DNA from: Choristoneura fumiferana | Taxonomy: Eukaryota > Arthropoda > Insecta > Lepidoptera > Tortricidae | DNA length: 64,000 bases | NCBI RefSeq assembly: GCF_025370935.1 | Contig: NC_133474.1 | Span: 385,018-449,017 of the forward strand | Direction of reading: 5' to 3' | In this document: positions 51,220 to 61,425 of the stretch, piece after piece | How positions within the stretch are numbered: the first letter of the stretch is position 1 | Layout of the letters: every line of letters starts with the position of its first letter | Position numbers and translations under genes: made by a program | Notes under the pieces: generated by a model | Databases searched by the model: none | Seen by the model: only the letters and a program-made list of their open reading frames with translations | What the model was told of the DNA's origin: nothing

Positions 51220-51745
51220 TAGGTAGTGTCGTCTTTGAGGTGGGACAGCCGCTGGCAATGTCGCAGCAGTAAGCCACAAGCGTTCCTGTGGCCCTGCCGC
51301 CATGCGGAGAGGCGGAATTTCCGGGAAGTTTTTAGTGGGTAGGCCGGGGCCTTCTCCTCCAGGAGTCCCACATACCCGTCCCAGTCCCCAGGCCGGGCGG
51401 AATGCATAACTGCTTTTTCTTTCCGAAGAAAAGTTTAATAATAGTTTAGTAATAAGGTCCACACTGAAAATCAGCGAGCACGTATTATATCTGAATATCA
51501 AAATTGCAACATCGATAGTTAAAATATTGACGGTCAAAATATCGAACCTATCCTAACCTAAGTAGCTACTTTCGATATTTTGACCGTCGACTTTTTAACA
51601 TTAGATACCAATAATAATTTTCGATATTCAGATACGTCCGGCTTGCCGTGGCATTATGCTGAGTGGGGACCTATTTAGCGTCATGTATGTCTTGTCTTTG
51701 TTGTATTGTTATGTTATTTGTTATGTCTTTATGGTGTTAAATAAA
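51220..51745. repeat. GC-rich repeat, CACTGAAAATCAGCG retroposon and nested foldback (partners of 28500-29010)
   Basis: 51220-51410 is the GC-rich repeat on the minus strand. 51465-51745 is the retroposon with the foldback at 51487-51641. Copy 2 retains CCTATTTAGCGTCATGTATG after GTGGGGA, which copy 1 has lost, so copy 2 is closer to the family form here. Confidence 0.6.
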
Positions 51746-51751
51746 TGTAAC

Positions 51752-51965
51752 GCAAAAAAGGGGTGTTATATGTTTGACCGCTACGTGTGTCTGTCTGTGG
51801 CACCGTAGCTCTTAAACGGATGAACCGAATTGAATGCGGTTTTTTGATTTGAAAGCAGGTTTTCTAGCGATGGTTTCAAGACATGTTTTATCAAAATCGG
51901 TTCAGCCGTTTTTGGAATATTGAACTTTGAAGTGGCAAAGTCGGGAGCTTTCCAACTTTTCGTTG
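51752..51965. repeat. CGACGCAAAAAGAGGGG-type repeat (partner of 29018-29240)
   Basis: Starts ACGCAAAAAAGGGGTG, so the first few bases of the copy 1 version are missing. Confidence 0.55.
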
Positions 51966-52012
51966 GTTAGGTTATTTTTCTTTCTTTCAAATGTGCAAAT
52001 TTATATTTTTTG

Positions 52013-52047
52013 GTTATGCCTGCACAAATGAACTGTGCAGGCATAAC
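52013..52047. other. Perfect 14-bp hairpin inside a 42-bp insertion
   Basis: GTTATGCCTGCACA (52013-52026), a 7-base loop AATGAAC and TGTGCAGGCATAAC (52034-52047). Copy 1 has only TTGGTTATAACC here. The added sequence is flanked by GGTTAT on both sides. Confidence 0.85.
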
Positions 52048-52189
52048 CATCGGTTATAACCTGGCGTGTGTGGCCGGCTTTAAACTTGAAACTTAAAATT
52101 GGATAATTGAAGGTAGCTCTTATATTATTGGTAGCACAAGCAATAAGAAAACTCTGAAAATTTTAATCTTTTTCAATTGTCTGTCTATC

Positions 52190-52510
52190 TCGTAACCAAT
52201 ATAACATTGCGTTCATTTTAAAAGTGTTTAGCTTGCAATGTATCTATGTATGTGCAGGTCAAATCTTGCAAGTTCAATTTGACCCACTTCCAGTAGTCTG
52301 ATTGTCTTGAAATTTGGCATAGTTATGTTAATTGCGGGACAATATAATAAAATGGCAGTGACATCCTGGTAGTCCAGCCAGGATCGTCTCCGCAGGACGG
52401 AACTCTTCAACGGTTAATGGCACAGACTTGAATTTGGTATCCAAATATAGTTTGGATGACAATCCAAGTACAGTCAACAAATAGTACTTACAGTCAGCAA
52501 AACAGCTTTT
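52190..52510. repeat. CAGGACGGAACTCTTCAACGG repeat (partner of 29440-29720)
   Basis: Includes the unaltered ACGGAACTCTTCAACGG, which is mutated in copy 1. Confidence 0.65.
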
Positions 52511-52969
52511 ATTAAAAATGTTTTTTTTTTACCAAAAACTAATTGCTTTGGAGCAGAACTTTGCTAACACTAATATAATCATAAATACTTACGAATTTTT
52601 ACGGACGGAGAAAAAAGCGATCCTAAAAGTGTTGCGTTTTTGCCAACTTAGGTACGGAACCCTGAAAAACGTGTAAAAGATCAATTTGCGCCCATCTTGT
52701 TAAACGTTTTGATTTTGATTATTCATTCAGTATTTAGTTACTTCAGTTATGTTGTAAATAGAAAATCTACGTTCAAAATTTGTGTCTAAAATGTTATCAA
52801 AACGTATTTCAGTTAACTAGTGATGAGACGTACTATATTCCAAATGCGTACCAAGTCTTCTGAGTACGCGTCTACAAAAAACTAGATCCAAAGACTGGGT
52901 ATTTACGAGTACTTATGATAAACCCTATTCCAAAAACGACCGAATATCTTTTCTTTTGATGGTTAGATA

Positions 52970-53480
52970 GCCCAGTGATTAGAGAGCCTGCCTATCAAGC
53001 TTTAGGTCCCAGGTTCAACGCCCGGTTTGGACTGACGTTTGTATGAATATTACAAGTGTTTATTCTACGGTCTTGTGTGTTTCATTTAAGTTTATCCGTT
53101 ACCTAGTATCCATTGTACAAGATTTGATTATTTTATCATCATCTTCAGCGTCATCTCGGCCGTAGGACGTCCACTGTTGGACATAGGCCTCCCCCATCCA
53201 GTCGCTTCGGTTGGCAGCGGCCTGCATCCACAGAGAACCCGCGGCTTTAACCTGGTCATCTGTCCATCTCTTGGTGGACGTCCTACACTGTGCTTGCCGA
53301 TCCGCGGCAATTTGTTTATTTATTTATCAATAAAAAAATTACAGGATTACGGTAGCAAACTAAATGTGCTGTAAATTTCAGCTGTATGCAAATAACAGTT
53401 ATTTAGGGATCAACCTTGCTTCCCTAAGCTTGGGACTTTAGCTTGGAACTTGGTCAATTGGTGAAAATTATCCCATGATT
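52970..53480. mobile_element. SINE family A split by an RTE remnant (partners of 30190-30745)
   Basis: SINE A head at 52970-53095, RTE-like C-terminal remnant on the minus strand at 53135-53309, SINE A tail at 53405-53480. Sequence differs from copy 1 by scattered bases (GGACATAGGCC for GGATATAGGCC). Confidence 0.65.
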
Positions 53481-54017
53481 TTTTTTAAAATACCTGTTCC
53501 AGTAAATACATCTCGCCTCTAGCCTGAACATTGTACATTTTAAACGTACTAATACCTTATAAAGCCCTCAGATAATTGACACCGCCGCTCCATCTCCGGC
53601 GGAGCGCGCCCCGAGCCTTTCGTTTTACGGTAATTATTCCCGATTTCATACAGTGTTTCATTGAGGGTCCAAATTAAACTCGAATATTGCGAAATTGGAA
53701 TTTATCAGGAGCGGAATTAGATGGAATTGTTTTTGCAGTTCTTTTTATTGTAGAGGAAGAGTGCCGAATGCACAATAATTTTCTTAAATTGCTACAATGG
53801 CCGCAAGCAGAGGCAATGGTAGCAAAAGAAAAGGATATGGAGCGATGACTTGAACGCATCATGGTGTTAAGTAATTAACTGAAAACCTCAGACCACACAC
53901 ACACACCACCCAGTATTTTTTTTATTCAAAGTTATTTCAAAGTATTTATTTCCTACATTAACATATGAAAAAAAATGTATATGGTCTGCTAAAACACACA
54001 AGTCTGTAAACAGACAA

Positions 54018-54396
54018 GGCAAAGAAGTCGACAAACGTATCGAAAATGCCTGGAGGAGCTACTGGTCCATGAAAGCACTAATGAAGGGTAAACTTCCACT
54101 AGCCTTAAAACGCAAGCTCGTTGACATGTGCATCCTGCCCATCCTAACCTAGGTAGTCTTTGACTGAGGCCCAGAAGTCCAAACTCAAGGTTTGCCAGCG
54201 GGCTACCCGAATTGTTTATGTGGGGACAAAGACCGCTACACTCAAGTGGGACTGGGCAGGTCATGTCTGCCGGATTCATCCGGATCGTTGGACCAAAATC
54301 ACCACTCATTGGGTTCCAAGCGACGGGCACTGGAGCAGAGGTAGGCCTAAAAGAAGGTGGCGGGACGATTTGGAGCGATTCCAGCCGGACTGGTAA
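54018..54396 (+). pseudogene. RTE-like LINE fragment (partner of 31269-31649)
   Basis: KEVDKRIENAWRSYWSMK here is closer to the family pattern than copy 1 (KEVNKCIENAW). A two-base deletion near 54150 relative to copy 1 puts the LTEAQKSK part in another frame, after one TAG. The end reads RGRPKRRWRDDLERFQPDW then stop. Confidence 0.7.
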
Positions 54397-54644
54397 TATT
54401 TTGCCGAAACCAAAGTGGAAGGAGACTGCCCAGCAGAGGAAAAAAAATGGTCTGCTAAGTCAGTAATTCTAATTAATTCTAACTCTGCAGTCATAACTTT
54501 CGTTTCGCCGATTTTAGAAGAAAATCAAACTATGATTGGTTTTTTGGAGTCTTTTTTTTGTGTTTCTGCTTAAGTAGCGTAGTGGAAAAAAGCAACCTGA
54601 GATATGTGTGCATAGGAGAAATTTGTGTCTAGACTTCTGTCCAG

Positions 54645-54790
54645 TGGTGGTGTAGGGGTTATACCACGCAGCACGGATTGCTGAGGACCTGGGTTCGATT
54701 CCCAGCGCTGGTCTCTTTTTCTGGTTTTTCTGCGCAAGTCTCAGTTTGTATTTTAGAAAATCAAACTAACCGAAAAGCGGCCAGTATTAA
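54645..54790 (+). mobile_element. tRNA-derived SINE, family C (partner of 31890-32045)
   Basis: GTGGTGTAGGGGTTATACCA and GGGTTCGATTCCCAGC retained; TAGGGGTT matches the 62.5 kb copy better than copy 1 (TAGGGATT). Confidence 0.7.
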
Positions 54791-54871
54791 ATTATCTAAA
54801 TAGTACGCGACCTCGCTAATATTTTTAATTGATGATTAGATTGGCCACAGTCAAAAAGGGATTTTAAAACA

Positions 54872-55167
54872 CATCATTCCAGCCTATATACGTCCCACTG
54901 CTGGGCACATGCCTCCTCTCAGACCTTGAGCTTGAGCTTGGGCCGTAATTCCCACGCGGGCCCAGTGTGGATTGGGAGCTTCACACATCCCATTGAATTG
55001 CTTCGCAGGTTGTAAACGTTTCCTCACGATGTTTTCCTTCACCGCAAAGCTCGTAGTAAATTTCAAATGTAATTCCGCACATGAATTTCGAAAAACTCAG
55101 AGGTGTGAGCCGGGGTGTGAACTCACGATCCTCTGCTTGAGAGGCGATAGGTTCCACTAGGCCACCA
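54872..55167 (-). mobile_element. tRNA-derived SINE, family B (partner of 32133-32428)
   Basis: Same layout; TTGTAAACGTTTCCTCACG replaces TTGTGCAGGTTTCCTCACG of copy 1. Confidence 0.75.
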
Positions 55168-55919
55168 CGGCTTTAAAATACATACATAAACCAATAAAAA
55201 AAAAGTTAAATCGATTATACACCTAAACTACAAGTGCTTTCAGGTTTCAGTTATTTTTATTACCTTGTATAATTATAGTCAAGTGACAGTATTTTATTTG
55301 GTTAAAAACAGAAAGACCTTATTGGTTTTATTTGGTATATATGAAAACCGTTGTAAAAAAAGTCAACGACCAACCTAATTCATGATCTTTACGGCAACAA
55401 ACCTTGATAGAACCAATATCATAAAAGGGCATTTACATTCCACATTTTAATCTCAATTTTAACAGTGCAAGCGAAATCTTCAACTCAAAGCAAACGCATT
55501 TACCTTTAAACTCATTCAACTACAGGCTTAAAACATCGCAATAAAAATCTGACAACCCTGGGAGCCGTGCAACTCTTTCCAGCCAATCACATTTCGTTAT
55601 TCACGAGCGAAATCCATTTTGCCTTTTGATGTATTCGACGGTTAATAGGGTTGCCACTGTCTCGTAAAACTACGAGTAGGAACATTGGTATAATGAATCG
55701 ATGAATTCGTAATGAGAAATGGGGGGGGGAGAGGGTTATAATGTGTGGGCGTAGTTTCTGAACTGTTATCGTCGCAGTTGCTATGTGATGATGTTGGTAT
55801 AACTTATTGATTCTGGCGTTACTTCGGGGAGATCCATATTATCTATAAACAAGGCATACCTACGTATTTACTAAGTATTCTTACTGTTTGATTTTACGCA
55901 ACTGCGAAGGTTACGTTTT

Positions 55920-56230
55920 AAGGTCTTTTTACAAGCTTTTATTTAGTTTCACTTGTCTCGTTGTCTGTCTGTCTGTAATCAAATCTTGCAAGTTAAATTC
56001 GATCAATTTCCAGTAGTTGGATTGATTTGAAATTACATAATACAATAATCTGGTAGTGACATCCTGTTAGTCTAGCCAGGATCATCTCCACAGGACGGAA
56101 CTCTTCAACGGTTAATGGCGTCGACTTGAAATTTGGTATGTAAATGTAGTTTGGGTGACAATACAAGTACAGTCAACAAAAGTACAGTCAACAAAAAAGC
56201 TTGTATTAAAAATGAAATTTTTGCCAAAAA
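55920..56230. repeat. CAGGACGGAACTCTTCAACGG repeat (partner of 33175-33480)
   Basis: Almost identical to copy 1. Confidence 0.7.
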
Positions 56231-56769
56231 CTTATTCTTTGGTCCGCTCTGTGTAGCCTAAATGGCTGGATGGTCCGCAAAAAATAGTATGACGGGAAGA
56301 TTTTCTTTTTAAATAGTTACAACTAGGAAAACCGTAAAATTATAATAAAAATTGTTAAATTATAATTCGGAGCCTGATACTGAATGATGATACTGATAAA
56401 ATACATGTTGATTATTTCAATACAAAATTAAATTAAATTTAAAAGTCGGCCTGATACGCTTCCTGGGACATGACAGTCTCTAGATCAATCATATTATAAT
56501 TTCGGTGGTCATACGTAAATGAAAAATGCCTTTTTTGATCATAACTAAACTGTTAGTCGGACGCTAGATAATACGCAAAGGGTCATACATCAAGGCTGCC
56601 CATCAAATGGGACAAAAGTGCTCGATATTTCAACGGGCATTTTTCCTGGATCGTTAATAACCAAGAATTGGTGTCAAGAGTGGATTTGTGAAACAGTAAG
56701 TCTAGAGAACTGATTTCAGAGGAAAAAGTCTTAAATAGGAAAGTTTTAATATATTGGAAACTACTATTG

Positions 56770-57045
56770 ACGACCAGATGGCACAGTGGTTAGAGAACCT
56801 GACTACGAAACTTGAGGTCCCGGGTTCGATTCGCGTGTCGGGGCAGATATTTGTATGAAAAATACGAATGTTTGTTCTCGGGTCTTGGGTGTTTACAAGT
56901 ATTTAAGTATGTATCTATAGATATATCTATATCATATATTAATCCGTTGCTTAGTACCCATAACACAAGCTTTGCTAAGCTTACTTTGGGACTGGGTCAA
57001 TTGGTGTGAATTGTCCCATGATATTTATTTATTTATTTATTATTT
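56770..57045 (+). mobile_element. tRNA-derived SINE, family A (partner of 34025-34305)
   Basis: GACGACCAGATGGCACAGTG to CCCATGATATTTATTTATTT. Copy 2 retains CCGTTGCTTAGTACCCATAA, where copy 1 has a short insert (CTGCCATTTTTG), and has one more ATTT tail unit. Confidence 0.82.
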
Positions 57046-57076
57046 ATTGGAAACTACCAAATGATTCTGATAATAA

Positions 57077-57422
57077 TCCTAATAATATTATAAATGTGAA
57101 AGTTTGAGTGAGTATGTTTGTTAATCCTTCACGCTGAAACGGCTTGACGAATTTTAATGAAATTTGGTTTGTATATAGCTGGACATTTGGAATAAAACAT
57201 AGGCTATTTTTATTCCGATATTCATTCGGATTCGGGGATTCTTGAAATAACAACCGCTGGGCTTAGAGTGATTAAATTTGACACAATTGTTTTAATGTAA
57301 CGTCAATGAAAACCACGATTTAATTTTCGCGAATTCCCACTGGAATTTTTAAAAATCCTGAAAAATTAATTCAGCTGCTGGATCTAATGATTTACGTGTG
57401 CGAAGCCGTGGGTGAACACTAG
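57077..57422 (+). mobile_element. Complete short non-autonomous Helitron (partner of 34333-34669)
   Basis: A|TCCTAATAATATTATAAATG to ACACTAG|T. Copy 2 keeps GAGTGAGTATGTTTGTTA after GTTTG, which copy 1 has deleted. Confidence 0.9.
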
Positions 57423-57541
57423 TGTTAAATAAAGCTTGGTTATGCAGGTGGCCACTGACCATGGGGTTTAAATGCAATGTTCGTTTCTACTGGTATAACT
57501 GAGCTACTTTTGTTTTGAAATTTTTAAATAACTTTAATTCG

Positions 57542-57785
57542 CACACACACACACACACACACAAACATCACGCCTGTATTCCCAAATGGAGTAGGCAGAG
57601 CACACGAAACGTTACCTTTTCGGAGCCACTTTTATCAATTTTAGGTTTTAAGTTTGACAAAAACGGTACAATAGTGACAGGTTGCTAGCCTGTCACCTAC
57701 GGTATACCTTAACCTTATATCCTTTGTCGCCTCTTACGACATCCACGGAAGAGATGGAGAGGTGTAATTCTAACCGGGTAACGGG
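57542..57785. repeat. (CA)11 microsatellite and CATCACGCCTGTATTCCC repeat (partner of 34789-35045)
   Basis: Eleven CA units at 57542-57563, then the dispersed repeat. Confidence 0.75.
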
Positions 57786-58637
57786 TAACTTTAATTCGGA
57801 TAATTTAAATTTATTGGACCCTAAAGTTCAATTGTTAAATCAGTGTACCGGACAGGTTACTGATTGTATGAGGGCAGAATTTTGAGGGCCTTTTAAATAA
57901 TTTGACAATTGATTTTTTTTTTATCAATTTATTAATGTGTTCTCAATGTAGTAGTGTGCGAATATTGAATGCATTGAAAATTAGGTACATTTAATCTGTA
58001 TGAAAATTAAAAGCACCAGAAATGTTTTTGAAGTTGAACTAGGTACCTACTTTTGTTTTTCAAATTTTTAAAAACCAACAGGTAGGTAAATGATCATTCG
58101 CATTAAAAGGTCTATGGTCAAAGGCCACTTGTACTCGTAGACTAGTTTAAAAATAACTTTTAAAAAAGACTTTTCTATTCTTAAAAGATTACCTAAATTC
58201 GATTTCATAGCCACAGGCACAAAGTCAGAAAACAATATCAAATATTAGACAAATTTACTAAGTTTTCTAAGGGATTAGTCGAGATTACTCTTAATTAGTT
58301 CTCGGTATAATAATATAATTATTTTCGTAGGAATTACGTCTAATTTAATTAACAATGAATCATTACAAATTGTAAAGCCTCCAAAATTTATGACACCTGA
58401 GGAAAATTAAGCGATTACGCCGTTAATAAATTGCATTAAGGTCTCAAATTCAAATTTCAAAATTAAAATGATTTATTCAGTAAATAGGCCGCAATGGGCA
58501 CTTTTACGCGTGATTTTTTAAAACTACCAGCGCTTTTGGAAAGACCATCATTGCCATGAAGAATGCGCCGCAAGAAACATGGTAGAAAGACATTTTTTCA
58601 TAATAATATAATAACAAATAAAATACTTAAAAACTAA

Positions 58638-59087
58638 AAGATGCTTTTAAAGAAAAGTAAAATACGGCCGTATAATAACACTAATAGCCACTGCACACAC
58701 TCAAAAGAAAGCGCCAGTAGTAGCATAGTCATACTTTAGACACTTACACCCGACCATACCATGACCGTACTCAACGTGTTCGGGGAAAAATATGATATTC
58801 TTTGTATTGAAAAGTTGTAGACTACATCCACTAGCACGTTGACACAGAATATATAATAGTCGTGTTTTATGATGCGCTTGACATTCCGTTCCTGGCACGT
58901 CTGCTACGGTCATGGCATGATACGGTCAAACACGGTGTAGTAGAGAGACCTTTAAAGAGCCTACGTTCAAAGTGAGAAATTACCGAATTCTTAACCACAA
59001 TTTTTGTCAATGATTGATGGTCTTGAAATATACATTTCTGGTCAAGTAACCATTAAGCTTTTGGATTTCGAAGGCAAGATCACATGC
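58638..59087. other. Unassigned DNA right of duplication copy 2
   Basis: No gene recognised; contains the 35-bp block shared with 5982-6018 (59043-59079). Confidence 0.4.
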
Positions 59088-59240
59088 CGCCCCCCTGCCG
59101 CACTTGAGGTATCCCATCTTAGGCTTCTAGGTTGGCAACGCCAGGGGTATTGCAGATGTCTATGGGAAAATAGTGCGGAGGTTTGTCCTTACCTTCCACG
59201 CCGCAGAGCTGGAGTTGGAATTCGTAGTTGGCAATAGAAG
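59088..59240. repeat. GTTGGCAACGCC dispersed repeat
   Basis: CACATGCCGCCCCCCTGCCG, TCTTAGGCTTCTAGGTTGGC, AACGCCAGGGGTATTGCAGA, TGTCTATGGG. A known Lepidoptera interspersed sequence; the 77-codon frame over it is not a gene. Confidence 0.5.
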
Positions 59241-59337
59241 CGCTGCACCAGGGCTCTTAGTCACCTTGTACGACACGCATAGGAATGCACAGGCAATCAA
59301 GTTTATCAAGGCATCCGTAAGGCAAAGTCCCTTAAGA

Positions 59338-59532
59338 CACTGTTACACATGCTCTTAGTAGCAAGAAGCATGCTACTATTGAGCAAATTGCTAGCTAGTA
59401 GCATGTGTGAACAGGACATGCTACTACGAGCATGCTTATTAGTGGCAAGCTCGAGACGTGTGGAAGGGGGAAAGGTATTAAGCAAGTGTGAACGCGTTTG
59501 CTTCAGTCCAGTAACGAGCATGTGTAACAGTG
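59338..59532. mobile_element. hAT-like MITE, 195 bp, with 8-bp target duplication
   Basis: Terminal inverted repeat CACTGTTACACATGCTC / GAGCATGTGTAACAGTG, perfect over 17 bp. Flanks CCTTAAGA (59330-59337) and CCTTTAGA (59533-59540) match at 7 of 8 bases, as expected of a hAT duplication. The interior holds further copies of the motif (AGCATGCTACT, AGTAGCATGTGTGAACA). Non-coding; open frames on both strands are due to the palindromes. Confidence 0.75.
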
Positions 59533-59540
59533 CCTTTAGA

Positions 59541-59792
59541 CATACCTAAATATTTTATGAACAGTGCTTCGTGTAAGCTCTTTCTATCAAAAGAAGTAAT
59601 AAAAACCCATACAGAGTTTACTATCCTAATTATCATCATCATCATCACTCATTTCTGTGGTAAGACTTTTAGTAGAGAATTGTAATCATAAGCTGCTAAT
59701 ATCAATTATTATAAGTTGCTAACCATGAAAGAGTTGACGAAGAGTTTATCTAGGCTTCTGCATCTGGATTTCTCAGTTCGTATATATAATTA
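59541..59792. other. Unassigned DNA with a short (ATC)n run
   Basis: (ATC)n at about 59632-59647 is the only feature noted. Confidence 0.4.
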
Positions 59793-60090
59793 CTAGCTTA
59801 ATCCCGGCGCTTCGCTCCCGTTGAAGAAAAATCTACTCTGTAGTGTAGGTATTCGAATTAAAAATAAAAAACTTCTTGCACCTCTGCGATCCCTCAAGGA
59901 ATACGTTTGCCAAATCTCATGCATTTTAAGGCCATGTTTTGCCTTTATAGGTATAAAATAAATACTTACGAAATACTTCATAACAGCAGAAAGTTCACCC
60001 ACTCGCCGATAACTGGTATCAAATGCGGTAAAAAATTACTCGTGCTAATTTGTACCTACTTATATAAATTGATTTTGTTAGGATATCATA
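59793..60090 (-). mobile_element. Possible Helitron with CTAG end
   Basis: A|CTAGCTTAATCCCGGCGC then TTCGCTCCCG is the reverse complement of a Helitron 3' end (GC-rich hairpin before CTAG). A plausible 5' end is TCCTAACAAAATCAATTTAT at 60083 on the minus strand. The body is unlike the other Helitrons here. Confidence 0.4.
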
Positions 60091-60269
60091 ACCGATGATT
60101 TGGCACAATCAGCAGAAGACTACGAGCAGTTCCAAAATCATCTACACTCCCTGTTACCTTCGAGTCGAAACAGTTGTCGATTCGTACATTTATCTACCTA
60201 TAGTAAGTATTATCTGCTAGGATTTTTTTCCGATCCAGCAGGTTTTGTAGTCGTGCGTACTGGATTATT

Positions 60270-60490
60270 GGCAGTGTTTCCTTTGGATGTTCGTGCGATG
60301 GAACTATTGCGTTTTTTTGCATTAGTTCCTTTACAAGACTTGAAGGAAAAACTGCGTTTATTTTTTTTAGCCTTTGTTCCTTTCGCAGTAGCATCTTCAG
60401 TTCTTGCAAAGGTACAAAGGCGGAAAAATCCCGCAGTTCTTTCTTCAAGGTCTTGTGAAGGAACTAGAACTACCGCAAATAATCCGTCGT
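60270..60490. other. Tandem-plus-inverted repeat cluster
   Basis: A ~65-bp module occurs three times. Two direct copies lie near 60270-60320 (TTTCCTTTGGATG..GGAACTATTGCG) and 60326-60385 (GTTCCTTTACAAGACTTGAA..AACTGCG). One inverted copy lies at 60410-60475 (CGCAGTTC, TTCAAGGTCTTGTGAAGGAA). The last two make a hairpin with arms of ~60 bp. The 162-codon plus-strand frame (60100-60588) and two minus-strand frames arise from this structure. Confidence 0.55.
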
Positions 60491-60630
60491 ACTTGCAGAC
60501 TACGGGCACGTTCAGTTTAGCTGACACGTCATCATCGGAGACAGATGTTGCATCAAACCTAATTCAAAGCAGTCAAGCTCATAGGTAGCTGAACAGTTTG
60601 ATACTTTGTCACAGCAAGCTACAGTGCTAA

Positions 60631-60957
60631 AATGAGCATTTCTAAAAACGTTTGTACAGTTGATTTGCGACTCCGATTTGGGTAAAAATTTGCAGGTAGA
60701 TAGAGTGAATCGTTCACTCTGAGTTTAAATAACATAGTCTCCCGAAATGTCCCAATTATGGAAAGTTCCTTTTTTTTTACCCCGCAAATCCGTAGTTTTG
60801 GTAACAAAAAAGGAAATTTCCATACAAACCAATTGGGACATTTTGAGAGACTATGTTATTACGGCTCAGTATCGTTCACTCTACATACCTGCAAATTTTT
60901 ATCACAAATAGGAGTCGCAAATCAAATGTACAAACTTTATTTAGAAATGCTCAAATA
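60631..60957. mobile_element. Large foldback element, ~325 bp
   Basis: Left TGAGCATTTCTAAAAACGTTTG, GATTTGCGACTCCGATTTG, AATTTGCAGGTAGATAGAG. Right CTCTACATACCTGCAAATTT, ATAGGAGTCGCAAATC, ATGTACAAACTTTATTTAGA, AATGCTCAAA. The centre repeats the pattern with ACATAGTCTCCCGAAATGTC against GACATTTTGAGAGACTATGT. Nearly the whole element can pair. Frames on each strand mirror one another for that reason. Confidence 0.7.
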
Positions 60958-61182
60958 GTTTTACATGTCCTCAAATACTAAGAGTAAAAAGGGAATGTCT
61001 TTACTTTGCTACTTTTTGAGCGCTCTTTGCCTGTAGTATCTACGGCTAACTAGTCTGGTTGACCGGGCAGGGGGTATAATTAATTTGTATTTTCCCGCTG
61101 GTACAGTAAATTCATATCCCAATCAATCATGCCAATTATTATGCATTATAAATCAAGTAAGTATTTTGGAACAATATATCTT
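60958..61182. other. Unassigned DNA
   Basis: Nothing recognised. Confidence 0.4.
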
Positions 61183-61202
61183 TAGACACGAGTAATATTT
61201 AC

Positions 61203-61243
61203 CTCGACGTTTCGGCAACATTACAGTGGCCGTGGTCACGGGT
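61203..61243 (-). ncRNA. Hammerhead-ribozyme-like motif, left arm
   Basis: Same layout as the right-arm copy; the 5' strand of stem I is CCC instead of CTC, so stem I is weaker. Confidence 0.4.
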
Positions 61244-61342
61244 AGACTGAAGTGTGGGGTGACAAATAAAAATGACCAAGTGCGCGGGTAGTTCGAAGGA
61301 CTCGCGCTGCTAGGCAGACTTGACACCCCACACTTCAGTCTA

Positions 61343-61382
61343 CTCGTGACCACGGCCACTGTAATGTTGCCGAAACGTCGAG
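61343..61382 (+). ncRNA. Hammerhead-ribozyme-like motif, right arm
   Basis: CTC (61343-61345), GTGACCA at the core position, one C, stem II GGCCAC / GTTGCC around TGTAAT (61354-61371), GAAA (61372-61375), CG, TC (61378-61379) and GAG. The GAAA, tiny stem III, UC and flanking stem I fit; the core differs from CTGANGA at two positions. Confidence 0.45.
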
Positions 61383-61425
61383 GTAAATATTACTCGAGGT
61401 GTGTAGCGTGATAAGTCCTGTGCGT

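Larger units (their letters stand above)
45284..58637. repeat. ~11 kb direct duplication, copy 2, with insertions
   Basis: Partner of 25083-35895 in the same orientation. Net of the 2.2 kb BEL/Pao insertion it is about 11.1 kb. Extra to copy 1: 50352-50664 and a 42-bp hairpin at 52018-52059. All SINE, RTE, Helitron and dispersed-repeat copies recur at matching places. The left border abuts a degenerate tandem array; the right border falls inside a GGCCGCAATGGGCAC repeat (58450-58637). Stretches unassigned in copy 1 are unassigned here too. Confidence 0.92.
61183..61425. mobile_element. Penelope-like inverted terminal repeat pair (palindrome)
   Basis: Left arm 61189-61262 (CGAGTAATATTTACCTCGAC to AAGTGTGGGGTG) and right arm 61322-61396 (CACCCCACACTTCAGTC to AAATATTACTCG) are near-perfect reverse complements around a ~60-bp centre with GACCAAGTGCGCGGGTAG. 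The right flank CGTGATAAGTCCTGTGCG matches the 36583 copy. Each arm contains the hammerhead-like motif in its own orientation. Confidence 0.6.

Noticed and set aside
60100..60588. 162-codon open frame, plus strand
   Set aside because: Runs through a tandem and inverted repeat cluster with equally open minus-strand frames; no domain or compositional sign of a protein.
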